In this document: positions 15,465-24,848 of the stretch, piece by piece | How positions within the stretch are numbered: the stretch's first letter is position 1 | Layout: each line of letters begins with the position of its first letter | IMG/VR virus record: IMGVR_UViG_3300006737_000099 | Location: 1 to 31,961 of that record | DNA length: 31,961 nucleotides | From: a virus | Strand: one strand, 5' to 3' | Made by a program: the position numbers and the translations under genes | The notes under the pieces: generated by a model | The model's database searches: none | Told to the model about the DNA's origin: nothing | The model's input: only the letters and a program-made list of their open reading frames with translations

Positions 15465-16535
15465 TTAATAACCTTTTTTTCTAGTTGATTTTACAGCTTC
15501 AGGTAGCACTTCTAAAAACCCATCAAGCAAAGCTGGTTGAAAACCTGTATTGAAATTACCACTATTATTAGTATAAGCTATTTCATCATCAACTATAACT
15601 TTTTCACCCATACCTAACCAATGACCCTGCGCGTCTGGGTCTTCTTCATAAGATTTAAGTATTGCTTGACCATTTGGTGTTGTTTTATAAAAATCTTGTA
15701 CAGCAGTTTTATTATAAGTTATATTACCATCTTTGTCTACTGTTCCTAAATCTTTATCACCTTTTCTAATGGAATCATCAATAGTAGTTTGCATTTCACT
15801 ATAATCGAAAGGTTGTACAGTTCTAAAAAATGGATTACCATCAGCATGGCTTTTAACCATGTTGCTAGCATTGAATGAAGTAAACTCTAATTGTTGATCG
15901 TCAGTCATGTTGTTCATAGCATTTCCTAGCTCTTCTTCATTAACAACACTTATTCTAAACTCACCATTGTCATCTACGGTAAAATGCATGTTTGGGTCGT
16001 TTCTTTCTTGAGCTTCAAAAAATTTTATTAAATCAGGATTATAACCAGGAACTAAAGCTCCTTTTTCACCCGCACCTAAATCTCTAGCAGCTAAATATTC
16101 TTCACGAGCAAGAGACAAGCCAGTTAAAGTATTTTGCAAGTTGCCCATATACTCTGTACCTGAATTTATTTTAGCTGTTATTTCTGTTTGAGAAGCTTCA
16201 GGATTATCTTTTATCCAATCAGATATTTCATCTCTTTTTCCATCTAATAAATTTACTATCTCTTGTTTAAAAACATTTCTATTACCAGCGCCTAAGTCTT
16301 GTGAAAAGCTATTTATATCATCACTGATACCATCATAACCAGAATCAAACGTGCTACTAGCTTTTGATGATCTTTGCTTCAACAATGCTGCAGCTTCTTC
16401 TTCATCTCTAGCTTTTTTGCCATCTCTAGCTATTTTATCATTAGCAAAGCCTGTAACCATTCTTTGTATACCTGCTCCTAAAGCTCTTCCTTTAGTGCTT
16501 ATAGGTCTTTTGTCTGGATTTTCGTATGTTCCCAT
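15465..16535 (-). CDS. Probable internal virion protein of unknown function (356 aa)
   Basis: A soluble, acidic 356-residue protein without a signal peptide or membrane segment. The N-terminus is basic and Gly-rich (KGRALGAGIQRMVTGF) followed by a charged helix (KIARDGKKARDEEEAAALLK), the pattern seen at the start of many podovirus internal core proteins. The C-terminal half contains FFRTVQPFDYSEMQ and ends in KSTRKKGY. I do not recognise a catalytic domain. It lies between the gp14-like gene and the giant gene, 10-13 bases from each, where T7-like phages carry ejection proteins, so I call it a virion-internal protein from position. A tail-associated role is the alternative. Confidence 0.7.
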   Translation of the reverse strand: MGTYENPDKRPISTKGRALGAGIQRMVTGFANDKIARDGKKARDEEEAAALLKQRSSKASSTFDSGYDGISDDINSFSQDLGAGNRNVFKQEIVNLLDGKRDEISDWIKDNPEASQTEITAKINSGTEYMGNLQNTLTGLSLAREEYLAARDLGAGEKGALVPGYNPDLIKFFEAQERNDPNMHFTVDDNGEFRISVVNEEELGNAMNNMTDDQQLEFTSFNASNMVKSHADGNPFFRTVQPFDYSEMQTTIDDSIRKGDKDLGTVDKDGNITYNKTAVQDFYKTTPNGQAILKSYEEDPDAQGHWLGMGEKVIVDDEIAYTNNSGNFNTGFQPALLDGFLEVLPEAVKSTRKKGY

Positions 16536-16548
16536 TTCTTATTTAATA

Positions 16549-17211
16549 TTAAGGATTACCCATTGAAGTAAAATCAACACCGCTTAAAGCTGTTCCCGTA
16601 CCACTTAAAGAGTCGCTAATAGCTTGATCAGAAGCTTGCTCATATTCAGATTGCCTAGCTTGGGCATTTTCCATTTGGCTTTGCATTCTGTTTAATTGAA
16701 CTATATCTCTTTTTTCTTGTCTACCGTAAGCACCGATTTCTTCTGCTATAGCTTTTGCTTCTATATTAGCTTTATCGCTTTGTAATTGAGCTTCTCCTTT
16801 AGCTGCTGCTTGTGCGTTAGCAGCTTCTTGCTGCTCTATACTAGCTGCTACTTTAGACTTGCTTTGTGCCGCGGCTTGAGCCAAAGCTGTAGCTCCGCCA
16901 GCTCCTGCACCTGTAGCTCTAATAGTATCTAGTGTGTTTGCTAAGGCTTGATCAGTTTGCTCAGCTTGCATTTCAGCTGCTTGAGTAGCTACTGGTAAAT
17001 TAGCGTATGGATTAGACAGATCATTTTTCATTGCTCTAATTTCATCAGCTTTATTTATTACAGGTTGTCTACCTTGCTCAAAAAGCTTCATGCGGTTTTC
17101 AGTATCAGCAGCTTTTTTTGCTTCTTCTTTAGCTTTTTTATTTTGCTTGTGAGAATCTACTATTCCCGCGCCTAAACTTACAGCAGCTACGCCTACCATT
17201 ACCCATGCCAT
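16549..17211 (-). CDS. Internal virion protein, T7 gp14-like
   Basis: A 220-residue protein with an N-terminal hydrophobic segment (residues 2-18, WVMVGVAAVSLGAG), a Lys/Glu helix, then a long Ala/Gln-rich helical region (about 100-200) including GAGAGGATALAQAAAQSKSK and SIEQQEAANAQAAAKGEAQL. This matches the plan of podovirus gp14-type internal proteins, which leave the virion and help form a channel across the host envelope. It lies three bases after the cupin gene and before another putative internal protein and the giant protein, the place expected for an ejection module. Sequence identity to gp14 itself is not claimed; the call rests on architecture and position. Confidence 0.75.
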   Translation of the reverse strand: MAWVMVGVAAVSLGAGIVDSHKQNKKAKEEAKKAADTENRMKLFEQGRQPVINKADEIRAMKNDLSNPYANLPVATQAAEMQAEQTDQALANTLDTIRATGAGAGGATALAQAAAQSKSKVAASIEQQEAANAQAAAKGEAQLQSDKANIEAKAIAEEIGAYGRQEKRDIVQLNRMQSQMENAQARQSEYEQASDQAISDSLSGTGTALSGVDFTSMGNP

Positions 17212-17214
17212 AAC

Positions 17215-17706
17215 TTATTTTTTTAATTGTTTAAATTTTTCATACTCTAAATATGTAGGAGCTATAATATTTTCTTCTAGCTCTTCTAAATCTTCTGTGT
17301 TAGATGGATTAGCATGTATAGTCGTCCATACTAAGTCCGTCTCGGCATATAATGCTCTTTTAGTACCTGCTTTAGATATCATTGATAACGGTCCTTCTAG
17401 CTCTTCTATTCCATCTTCTGTTACCACAACCACTTTTCCTTTTAATAAAAAGTTAGGATGGTCATGCTTATGTATTTTGCCTACTATAAACATGCCTGCA
17501 GGTATAGTTATTTCTCTCACATATATACCATCAGAGAAAGTGTGTTTTAAAGGACATACTTTTGTAGAAGCTTTATCGTCGTATACAATAAAGTTTTCAT
17601 TATCTAAGTTTTGTAAATAACTTTGAAATTCTACAATTTGACTCTGCATAGCGAGATTAGGTTCTGCTATACTAGTATTTCTAGATATTAATGTTTCGTT
17701 TTTCAT
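17215..17706 (-). CDS. Cupin-fold protein in the virion operon
   Basis: A 163-residue protein with a single cupin barrel at about 60-135. Motif 1 reads GKIHKHDHPNFLLKG, with His79, His81 and His83 as candidate metal ligands and Gly90 closing the motif. Motif 2 includes His131 in VWTTIHANP. REITIPAGMFIVG upstream and KAGTKRALYAETD between the motifs are typical cupin strands. Cupins bind metals or small ligands and may be enzymes or structural parts. Similar stand-alone cupins occur in phage structural regions without known function. It lies between the tail and internal-protein genes, so it may be virion-associated or may assist assembly; the metal and substrate cannot be read from sequence. 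Confidence 0.8.
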   Translation of the reverse strand: MKNETLISRNTSIAEPNLAMQSQIVEFQSYLQNLDNENFIVYDDKASTKVCPLKHTFSDGIYVREITIPAGMFIVGKIHKHDHPNFLLKGKVVVVTEDGIEELEGPLSMISKAGTKRALYAETDLVWTTIHANPSNTEDLEELEENIIAPTYLEYEKFKQLKK

Positions 17707-17718
17707 TTAATTTGATTT

Positions 17719-19752
17719 TTAATAAGAGGATACTGAAAAAGTAGAAGACACTAAGAATAATTCTTTTTCACCACCAGGCTCTGTTGTGTTATCAGTAGAT
17801 AGTTGCACTGTAGAGTAATAACCCTTAATTCCTGACATAGATGATCCAAAAATTACTTCACCACCTCTAGCGACACTATTATTGATAAGATTAGCTACGT
17901 ATCTGTTCTCTTTTCTAACAAACCCAGCATATTCAAAAGGTGGTGTAACAGCGTTTGTACCTGTGTTAGTAGGTGTATTAATTTCATATCTTCCTTTAAG
18001 ATTACTTAGAATTAATGCCGCTGTGTCTTGGTTTTGTATATAACCTCCAACAGGTGTAGTATAATATTCGTAATTAAACCCTTCAAAATCAGATTTAAAA
18101 AAGTCAGCTTGCCAACCATTGCTACCTTCATAACCTAATGTTAAAAAGTTTTTATTTACAGATGGTTTTTGGTTTAAAACAAATTCTATACTAGCGTCAT
18201 ATCTTGTTCCATAATAATTAGTTCTATTATTAACAGTGACATTGTCATAATGCTGCCATATAGAGCCTTGATTAGTAGAATAAAACTTATCACGCATACT
18301 ATCCATAAACTGAGGCTTATAGCTATGTCTACTCACCCAACCTCTACTTGATTCACTATATGTTAATGTAGCGTAATTAGCCGTACCATTATTAGATTGT
18401 ATAGAAACTGCGTAACTATCATCGTGTATATCCCAAGCTCCGAATATTCTACCTATTTCTCTAGTTTCAAAACCTAAAGTAATCGCCGTTGTAGCACTTA
18501 TAGGAGGTGCTGGAGTCCAAAATTGAACATTATCTTCACCAAATATAAATATTGTTTCATTAACAATTGCGGTTACTGTTAATGTTCCTAAAGTACCTGT
18601 ACCTACAACAGTTACAACATCACCAACTTTATACCCATTCCCAGGAGTGTAAACAGTAGCACTAGTTATTCCACCACCTCCATCAACTCCAATAGTTACC
18701 GCTAAGTTTCCATCTCCACTACCTCCAGTTGTTCCATTTAAACCTGCTGTATATCCAGATCCCGCAGTAGTTATACTGGTAGTACTTGTAATACCAGCTG
18801 TAATAGGATCAACAGTTCCAACTAAAAATAAATTTCCGCCGGTTTTATTGTTTTCGACCGGTAAACCATTTAAATATATACTAGATCCAGCTTGAAAATT
18901 ACAAGCAACATCTCCAGATACAACAGGTATACTTAAATTACCATCAGCATCTACTGTTAGATTAAAACTTTGTTCGACTATAACTGGTCTATAATTAGTA
19001 GAAACAGTAGCTAAAGTATCTCTAAAGTAATCTCTCATACCATATGCTGATACAGGTGTGAAACCATCATTAGATAATCTTAAAACTAACCCTTGGTTTT
19101 GATCAACAAAATATTTTCTATTTCCAAAAACTGCGAAAGATTCAGGATTTTTACTAATTCCAAAAGCTCCAGCGTAAGGATATATTTGTCCAAGCACTCT
19201 AGTTAAAGCGCTTTCTTGAGCTCCTTGATCTCCAGAGTACACAGTATTTTTGTTTATAAGGATCTTATTAACCTTACTTTCTTGAAACACTATAACATTA
19301 GTATCTGCCGCATAAAGTTTTTGTATAGAACCATCAGCTGGGTTAAATCCTTTAGTAATATTTTCACCAATAGAAAATACATTAGTAGCATTAAAACCTG
19401 TAGCGTTGTTTAAAATACCAGAATAAATTAAAGAGCTTTGATTGTTTGGCTGAGCATTTGATTCTTCTACAGCATAAGCTCTTACTCCAAAATCAACACT
19501 AGTATTGTTAAATCCACCTTTTATTCTAGCTTCTTCTAAATACCACTGATTTCCAGTTCCATAAGTAACACCAGATCCAAAAGGAAAAGTTGGATAAACT
19601 GGACTTAAAGCTGTGCCATCATAAGCGCTTTTAGCGGGGTTCCAAGGAAGACCTGGCCAGTTGAAAGGAGCAGCATATGGAGAAACTAAATTACTTGAAG
19701 CTTTCTTTAATAAGAAGGAATTGTAGTATTTTACTGGTAATGCGTAAGCCAT
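17719..19752 (-). CDS. Tail structural protein with Gly-rich beta insert (677 aa)
   Basis: A beta-rich 677-residue protein. Residues 145-250 contain QESKVNKILINKN, LGQIYPYAGAFGISKNPESF and KYFVDQNQGLVLRLSNDGF followed by SAYGMRDYFRD, a pattern I associate with tail (muzzle/stabilisation) proteins of crAss-like and related marine podoviruses. An insert at about 318-398 is a Gly/Thr-rich beta segment (TTAGSGYTAGLNGTTGG, GNGYKVGDVVTV) of a type found in many phage virion proteins and probably surface-exposed. The C-terminal half has many aromatic residues and no recognised enzyme. It follows the 1046-residue tail gene by 33 bases. The two may form one tail structure; in some relatives similar parts may be fused. 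Confidence 0.75.
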   Translation of the reverse strand: MAYALPVKYYNSFLLKKASSNLVSPYAAPFNWPGLPWNPAKSAYDGTALSPVYPTFPFGSGVTYGTGNQWYLEEARIKGGFNNTSVDFGVRAYAVEESNAQPNNQSSLIYSGILNNATGFNATNVFSIGENITKGFNPADGSIQKLYAADTNVIVFQESKVNKILINKNTVYSGDQGAQESALTRVLGQIYPYAGAFGISKNPESFAVFGNRKYFVDQNQGLVLRLSNDGFTPVSAYGMRDYFRDTLATVSTNYRPVIVEQSFNLTVDADGNLSIPVVSGDVACNFQAGSSIYLNGLPVENNKTGGNLFLVGTVDPITAGITSTTSITTAGSGYTAGLNGTTGGSGDGNLAVTIGVDGGGGITSATVYTPGNGYKVGDVVTVVGTGTLGTLTVTAIVNETIFIFGEDNVQFWTPAPPISATTAITLGFETREIGRIFGAWDIHDDSYAVSIQSNNGTANYATLTYSESSRGWVSRHSYKPQFMDSMRDKFYSTNQGSIWQHYDNVTVNNRTNYYGTRYDASIEFVLNQKPSVNKNFLTLGYEGSNGWQADFFKSDFEGFNYEYYTTPVGGYIQNQDTAALILSNLKGRYEINTPTNTGTNAVTPPFEYAGFVRKENRYVANLINNSVARGGEVIFGSSMSGIKGYYSTVQLSTDNTTEPGGEKELFLVSSTFSVSSY

Positions 19753-19785
19753 AATTTATAATTACTTATTTATTTAATTTATTAC

Positions 19786-22700
19786 TTAAGAAACAGTTAC
19801 TTTAAAGTTTAGTGTTTTAGTAAAGTCGATAGGACCAACTGGTCTATCTCTAAATTTAACTACAATATCATATACACCTGTAGGGATAACCGTCGTGTTA
19901 TCGGCTCCATTGTGATACAGCTTAATAGTAGCTCTATTAGATGAATCAATAATTTGATTATTTAGAAAGAAATAATTTATAGCTTCACCACCGCTAATAA
20001 TTTGAGAAGTTATTTCAAATTCAACATCTTCACCCCATCTATTTTCATTAATACTTCCATTAGTAGCTATTATAGTATATAAACTAGTAGTAGCAGTAGG
20101 GGTAGTAGCTATATTTTCTACTGCTGCAGAAGCGGGTGCTACATATTGAGGTGCTACATTTAAAATATTAATATTAAAAGAATTATTAGTAGTTATTGCT
20201 GAAGCAGCACTACTACTAACCATCCTTATCGTGACCGTTAATTGAAATTCTAAACCAGTATTGTATCTTGCAGTCTGCGCGTAGTTTAAAGATGAAACTA
20301 CTTTTGCTGCAGTTACTAATTTGTACGTTCCACTTCCTATGCTAGTTAAAGAGTAATTACTAGTTACATCAGCACCTAATCCATTAATTACACTTACTAA
20401 TGTACCTGTAGATGTAGTTCTAGTAGCACCAGTAGAATTAACAGCTTTAAACACTTGTGTCGCGTCAGCGCCGATAGCTATATTTTCATATAGAATAGAT
20501 ACTGGTCCAGGTTGACTACCACTTCCAGAGTATATAGTATCTTCAAATTTAACTACTGATTCTGTATCTGAAGAAGTAATTAAAGTATTAAGTGACGCTA
20601 CATCTCCATTAGTTGTAGTTTCCCAAAATATTTCTAAAGCTGATTTTATAGGTTTAGTTTCGTAAACTCCTAAAAACGGAAACGCATTAGTAGCTAGTTC
20701 TCCTATTGTTATATCTTGAACTGAAGTTTGGGCTATAAGTGGCTTTGATTGATAATTATAGTAAACCGGATTATCTTTTGCTGGTCCAGAACTTGTACCG
20801 TCATATAAGCCTAAATCTGTAAGAGTACCTATAGTAGTAACATTATCTGGTTTTATAAAATTTGTAGGAAAAAAATGTTGTTTATTAACCATATCTGCAG
20901 CAGAAGAACCTGTAGTATCAGTATTAACTCTTAAAAACACATCTAAACTACTATTTTCTGGGACAGTAGAAACAGAATCTCTAAATAAAGCATCTTGCTG
21001 AGCATAGTAATCAGATATTTCTTCTTGCGTTCTTGGCTGAGATTTCATCCATTGTTCATCTGCTAATGACGAAAACATTTTAACATTTGTATTTCGCTTT
21101 GATGATCTAAATATTTTTTGATCAGGACCTAACTCTGTTAAATCTCTTGGTACTTTATCTATATTATCTCCATGTAGTACAAAATGTACAGTAGGATCTG
21201 ATGTTGAAGCACCACTGCCTGCTGACCCATCTGGATCAGTATATCCATTTAATATTCCTGGAAAATATATATTATAATATTCTTGTTCTTTTTGTTTTAC
21301 AACCACCCTGTATGTATACCATCCTAACGGATTAGTTGTACTATACAAGCCTGGATATCCTATGTTTCCTGGATCTTGATCAGGTATAGCACTTGCAAAG
21401 TTAACAACTAGATTATCACCTGGCCAAGTATCTGTAGCAGAAAACAAAGCAGGTGTAGCTCCTGAAGATCTATATGGATGATAAATAGTACTAGCGTTAT
21501 TAGTATTATTATCTTGAGATGACAATATTACATTTGATTGTCTACCAAAATAATCTTGCAAAACTATACCGACTTGGTAACTTCTATTTTGTTTAAGATT
21601 ATGGTTTGGATATTCTATTCTGTCAGGACTATCAGCTACTGCTTGTTTTGTGTTAGTACTTACATAATAGTTTAAATCAGCAGGTGAAGCATGCCTGTTA
21701 ATATAGTTCCCATAAATAATTCTATTACCACTTACCGTTTGAGCTAAAGCTTTGATTGGAACTACATCTGACACTCTTATTATTTCTGAACTCGGTAAAG
21801 TCTTGTATGGTTTAGTAGAGTTGTATATATATTCTAATGATCCGCTAGTAACCGTTTCAAAAGTAGATCTTTTAATTGTTTCTACAATTTTTATACTTGT
21901 TTCGTTAGATTCTTTGTATAATATGTCTATTTCAGATATGTGAAGATTTGTAAAAGCAAAGTTCCATGCGCCTACTCCATCTAATTGTTGCGGTACAGGT
22001 ATTTGCAGCAAAATTCTATTTACTTTATTTACCATGAAATCTACGTCAGTACCTACGTATGTTTTATCATCGTCATTTATTGCTGTAGAAGTAGCCACAG
22101 CTGGTATAGCTTCTCTATCGATAAAATAACCATCTTGTTCAGGTATAAAAGCGATTTGAGTAAATGGCGCTATTAAAGAATATTCACCATCTACAAATTT
22201 ATATCTATATGAAAATCTTACAAACTTGTCTTTTAAATATTCACTATCACCTCCCCAAGTAGCATCATAATAAGGGTTATTAGTTTGACCATCTGGTAAA
22301 TATTCGCTTATAACGTCTAGCATTGTGGAAACATCATTTCCACCAAATGTCTTATATAATTCTATAGCTTTATATGGCGCTGGTTTAGCTACTGATATTT
22401 GCTCTTCACGTGTGTAAAAACTAGAATTAGATAATGCTGAATCAATGTTTATTTTTCTTGGTTGATTTCTATTATCTGTCCAAAATAAATAATTTTCTAA
22501 TACATTAACGCCAGTTATAATATTTGTTTTTGAAAAATTAAGAAAAGTACCCTGAACTAATATAGCTTCGGTTTGGTTTCTAGCATCATACATACATATA
22601 TAACATTTAACATATGTAGCTAAAGCTCCAATACTTGTGTTTAAATTACTGGCAGAACCATCATCCCAATTTGTTATAAATACAAATAACCTTTCATTAA

Positions 22701-22926
22701 CGTCATCTACGCATTTACCAATAACCTCTAAATTACACGTAGTGCTTAAGCCAAAGTCCGCTATCTTAATATTTCCTAAAATATTTTCTAATGCTCCTAT
22801 ATCTGACCCTTCTGAAGTGTTTACACCTACATTTAAAGCATCTCTATATTCGCCATTTGGAAGTAATCTAGCATCAATATCTTTATTCATCTTAGACGCT
22901 AGAAATGTATTTTTAATTTCTGGCAT
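19786..22926 (-). CDS. Large tail stabilisation/muzzle-type protein (1046 aa)
   Basis: The N-terminus PEIKNTFLASKMNKDIDARL followed by LPNGEYRDALNVGV is a hallmark I recognise from large tail proteins of crAss-like and marine Bacteroidota podoviruses, probably beta-propeller in structure. The middle has repeated strand-turn motifs (ENYLFWTDNRNQPRKINID) and many aromatic residues. From about residue 765 (KPIKSALEIFWETT) the protein changes to cadherin/Ig-like beta modules, with Ser/Thr-rich repeats to the C-terminus (KTLNFKVTVS), suggesting a surface-exposed, possibly host-contacting end. No signal peptide or catalytic motif is seen. It starts two bases from the end of the upstream ring protein gene. 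The role is inferred from resemblance and gene order. Confidence 0.78.
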   Translation of the reverse strand: MPEIKNTFLASKMNKDIDARLLPNGEYRDALNVGVNTSEGSDIGALENILGNIKIADFGLSTTCNLEVIGKCVDDVNERLFVFITNWDDGSASNLNTSIGALATYVKCYICMYDARNQTEAILVQGTFLNFSKTNIITGVNVLENYLFWTDNRNQPRKINIDSALSNSSFYTREEQISVAKPAPYKAIELYKTFGGNDVSTMLDVISEYLPDGQTNNPYYDATWGGDSEYLKDKFVRFSYRYKFVDGEYSLIAPFTQIAFIPEQDGYFIDREAIPAVATSTAINDDDKTYVGTDVDFMVNKVNRILLQIPVPQQLDGVGAWNFAFTNLHISEIDILYKESNETSIKIVETIKRSTFETVTSGSLEYIYNSTKPYKTLPSSEIIRVSDVVPIKALAQTVSGNRIIYGNYINRHASPADLNYYVSTNTKQAVADSPDRIEYPNHNLKQNRSYQVGIVLQDYFGRQSNVILSSQDNNTNNASTIYHPYRSSGATPALFSATDTWPGDNLVVNFASAIPDQDPGNIGYPGLYSTTNPLGWYTYRVVVKQKEQEYYNIYFPGILNGYTDPDGSAGSGASTSDPTVHFVLHGDNIDKVPRDLTELGPDQKIFRSSKRNTNVKMFSSLADEQWMKSQPRTQEEISDYYAQQDALFRDSVSTVPENSSLDVFLRVNTDTTGSSAADMVNKQHFFPTNFIKPDNVTTIGTLTDLGLYDGTSSGPAKDNPVYYNYQSKPLIAQTSVQDITIGELATNAFPFLGVYETKPIKSALEIFWETTTNGDVASLNTLITSSDTESVVKFEDTIYSGSGSQPGPVSILYENIAIGADATQVFKAVNSTGATRTTSTGTLVSVINGLGADVTSNYSLTSIGSGTYKLVTAAKVVSSLNYAQTARYNTGLEFQLTVTIRMVSSSAASAITTNNSFNINILNVAPQYVAPASAAVENIATTPTATTSLYTIIATNGSINENRWGEDVEFEITSQIISGGEAINYFFLNNQIIDSSNRATIKLYHNGADNTTVIPTGVYDIVVKFRDRPVGPIDFTKTLNFKVTVS

Positions 22927-22928
22927 AA

Positions 22929-24074
22929 TTAATGTTTAATCCATTTAGATTTGTTTCTCATAACTTGAACAAATTGATTCAATTTAATTTCGCTTAATCT
23001 TATCTTAGCATTTCTAAGTGCAGCTCGTCTGTCTTTTTTATACCTTTGAACAATGTATTCTGGGACATTAATTCTTCCAGCTAGTATATTATATATTATA
23101 TGCATATATATTGCTTCCTCTGCTAGCTTAGGTATCTTAGTGTCATAATCTACTGACAATCCATCGGATATGTATTCTAATATAATAAGTTGACCAGCTA
23201 AGTTACTACTAAAAGAAAATTTACCTTCTCTATCATTTATAGTAAACCATCCATTAGTCTGTGAAGTTTCTGGATCTAAACCATATCTTCTACCATAAGC
23301 CACTTTATCCCAAGTCCAGTTGTACACACCAGCATTGTACATATCATTATTGTAAGCTCCTGTTAATTGGTTGTCGTCAGCAGTATCCCATCTTTCATTA
23401 GTTTGAGAACTACCTTCTAAATTTTCACCTAAATTATTCTGTGTAGGTACACCACTAGCATCTTGAACTGGCACAGTATAAGGATTACTAGTTAACGTGG
23501 TTGGGTATATAACATGTTTAACACCTAAGTCATCTATCCTAGACATTTCTACATAATTAACATAGTCTTGTGGTATTATAATAGATAAGCTAGGTGGTAT
23601 AGTAAGCTCTTGAGACTTTATAGATTTTAATGTGTCATAAGAAAACTCTTGCAAACCACGCTTAGCATGAAACACAACATCTGATCTTTTAACTCTAGGT
23701 ATTAATTTATCCATACCTACATAAGCTACCATAAAGTTATTTATAACGTCAGTTAAAGTAATATAGCTATAACTATTATTATTAGCCCATTTAGCACTAT
23801 CTAATAATTGTATAACAACTACTTCAGCTCCAGCCATAGCTGGTACAGTTACTATGTTGTCGCCAGATAATTGATATTGTGTCCCTACAGGAGCACCAGT
23901 CACTTGTGTCCACTCTACGTTGTCTACTAATAATTTAAAATTAGTGTAGCTAGTAGCTGTGGTAGCTATTAAAGCAACATCGCCAGTCCACGTAAAAGTT
24001 GTTTGAGCTGCTGTAGCTGTAAATGATTGTTGACCAGCATAGTATTGTTCGTTAGTTTCTGTTAGTAACCCCAT
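22929..24074 (-). CDS. Head-tail ring (connector) protein with N-terminal beta domain
   Basis: A 381-residue protein in two parts. Residues 1-95 form a beta domain (QSFTATAAQTTFTWTGDVAL, KLLVDNVEW, DNIVTVPAMAGAEVVVIQLL) like the N-terminal modules seen in phage tail fibres. Residues 100-381 contain VVFHAKRGLQEFSYDTLKSI and ELTIPPSLSIIIPQDYVNYV, which match connector/ring proteins of crAss-like and related podoviruses; the C-terminal third is helical and basic (RYKKDRRAALRNAKIRLSEI). Ring proteins stack beneath the portal and form the short tail tube. It is six bases after a second ring-type gene and just before the large tail protein. The beta domain may anchor a fibre; that is inference. Confidence 0.78.
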   Translation of the reverse strand: MGLLTETNEQYYAGQQSFTATAAQTTFTWTGDVALIATTATSYTNFKLLVDNVEWTQVTGAPVGTQYQLSGDNIVTVPAMAGAEVVVIQLLDSAKWANNNSYSYITLTDVINNFMVAYVGMDKLIPRVKRSDVVFHAKRGLQEFSYDTLKSIKSQELTIPPSLSIIIPQDYVNYVEMSRIDDLGVKHVIYPTTLTSNPYTVPVQDASGVPTQNNLGENLEGSSQTNERWDTADDNQLTGAYNNDMYNAGVYNWTWDKVAYGRRYGLDPETSQTNGWFTINDREGKFSFSSNLAGQLIILEYISDGLSVDYDTKIPKLAEEAIYMHIIYNILAGRINVPEYIVQRYKKDRRAALRNAKIRLSEIKLNQFVQVMRNKSKWIKH

Positions 24075-24080
24075 TTTTTA

Positions 24081-24791
24081 TTATCTTTTTTCGTTAGCTT
24101 GATCTTGCATTAATTCTTGTTGTGCAGCTTGTACTATATTAGGATCTCTTATTATCACCCCAGCATATTGTAGTATTTTTAATATACACTCTGTTTGTTG
24201 GCTATCACTTATTTCAAAATCAGTAGAAGTTCCACCATTATATAAGTATTGACCTAAACCTCCTACAGTATAACCCCAAACAGGATCACTTGGTTTTTTA
24301 ATATAGTTAAAACTAACGTCTGAAACGACAGGACCAGTTACAGCAGGAAATACTGTAAGTTTATCTTCTTTATATGTTGCTACGGGAAAGTTAGTGGTTG
24401 GTTGCAAAAGAGGAGATAATATCTGTTGTTGATAATCTCTTTTACTTAATATACCTATTTCAGGTGAGTTTGTTCCTTTAGTGTAAAAAGCAGAACCGAA
24501 TCTATGAAGATCTGTAGGTTGCGTATAAACGTTTATAGCTACAGCAGAAGCGTTTGCCGTTTTCTCAAACACTTGAAACTCTTCCCGTATATGATCCATG
24601 CGTGACGCGAACTCTACATCTGTTTTCGGCATGCGTATATACTGGTTATAATCTTCAAAAAAGTTTTCAAAGATTTCTAATTGCACCTGAGTAGCTAACT
24701 TATTAAATTCAACTGGAGTTAAATATCCTCTTTGTTCTTTATTAAGGATACTTAATACGGTTGTATATACAGTATTTACGTTTATTGCCAT
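24081..24791 (-). CDS. Head-tail adaptor/ring protein
   Basis: A 236-residue protein beginning MAINVNTVYTTVLSILNKEQ and continuing RGYLTPVEFNKLATQVQLEI, a motif I recognise as the start of head-tail connector (ring) proteins in crAss-like and similar Bacteroidota podoviruses. The centre is beta-rich (PTDLHRFGSAFY, DKLTVFPAVTG) and the C-terminus helical (CILKILQYAGVIIRDPNIVQ). It should sit between the portal and the tail tube. Its ATG follows the poly-U tract of an upstream hairpin terminator by only about a dozen bases, so it has almost no leader of its own and probably depends on read-through. No Shine-Dalgarno is present. Confidence 0.78.
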   Translation of the reverse strand: MAINVNTVYTTVLSILNKEQRGYLTPVEFNKLATQVQLEIFENFFEDYNQYIRMPKTDVEFASRMDHIREEFQVFEKTANASAVAINVYTQPTDLHRFGSAFYTKGTNSPEIGILSKRDYQQQILSPLLQPTTNFPVATYKEDKLTVFPAVTGPVVSDVSFNYIKKPSDPVWGYTVGGLGQYLYNGGTSTDFEISDSQQTECILKILQYAGVIIRDPNIVQAAQQELMQDQANEKR

Positions 24792-24802
24792 TTTAATATT
24801 TT

Positions 24803-24831
24803 TAAAAAAAAAGGGTGGCGAAATACCACCC
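24803..24831 (-). terminator. Hairpin terminator/attenuator before the adaptor gene
   Basis: On the - strand, GGGTGG, loop TATTTCG, CCACCC (24813-24831) is followed by nine or more T residues. It lies 17 bases after the stop of the 256-residue gene. The next ATG (24791) comes about a dozen bases after the T tract, leaving no room for a separate promoter, so it likely reduces rather than ends transcription. Confidence 0.85.
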
Positions 24832-24848
24832 TAATTTATAATCACTTG

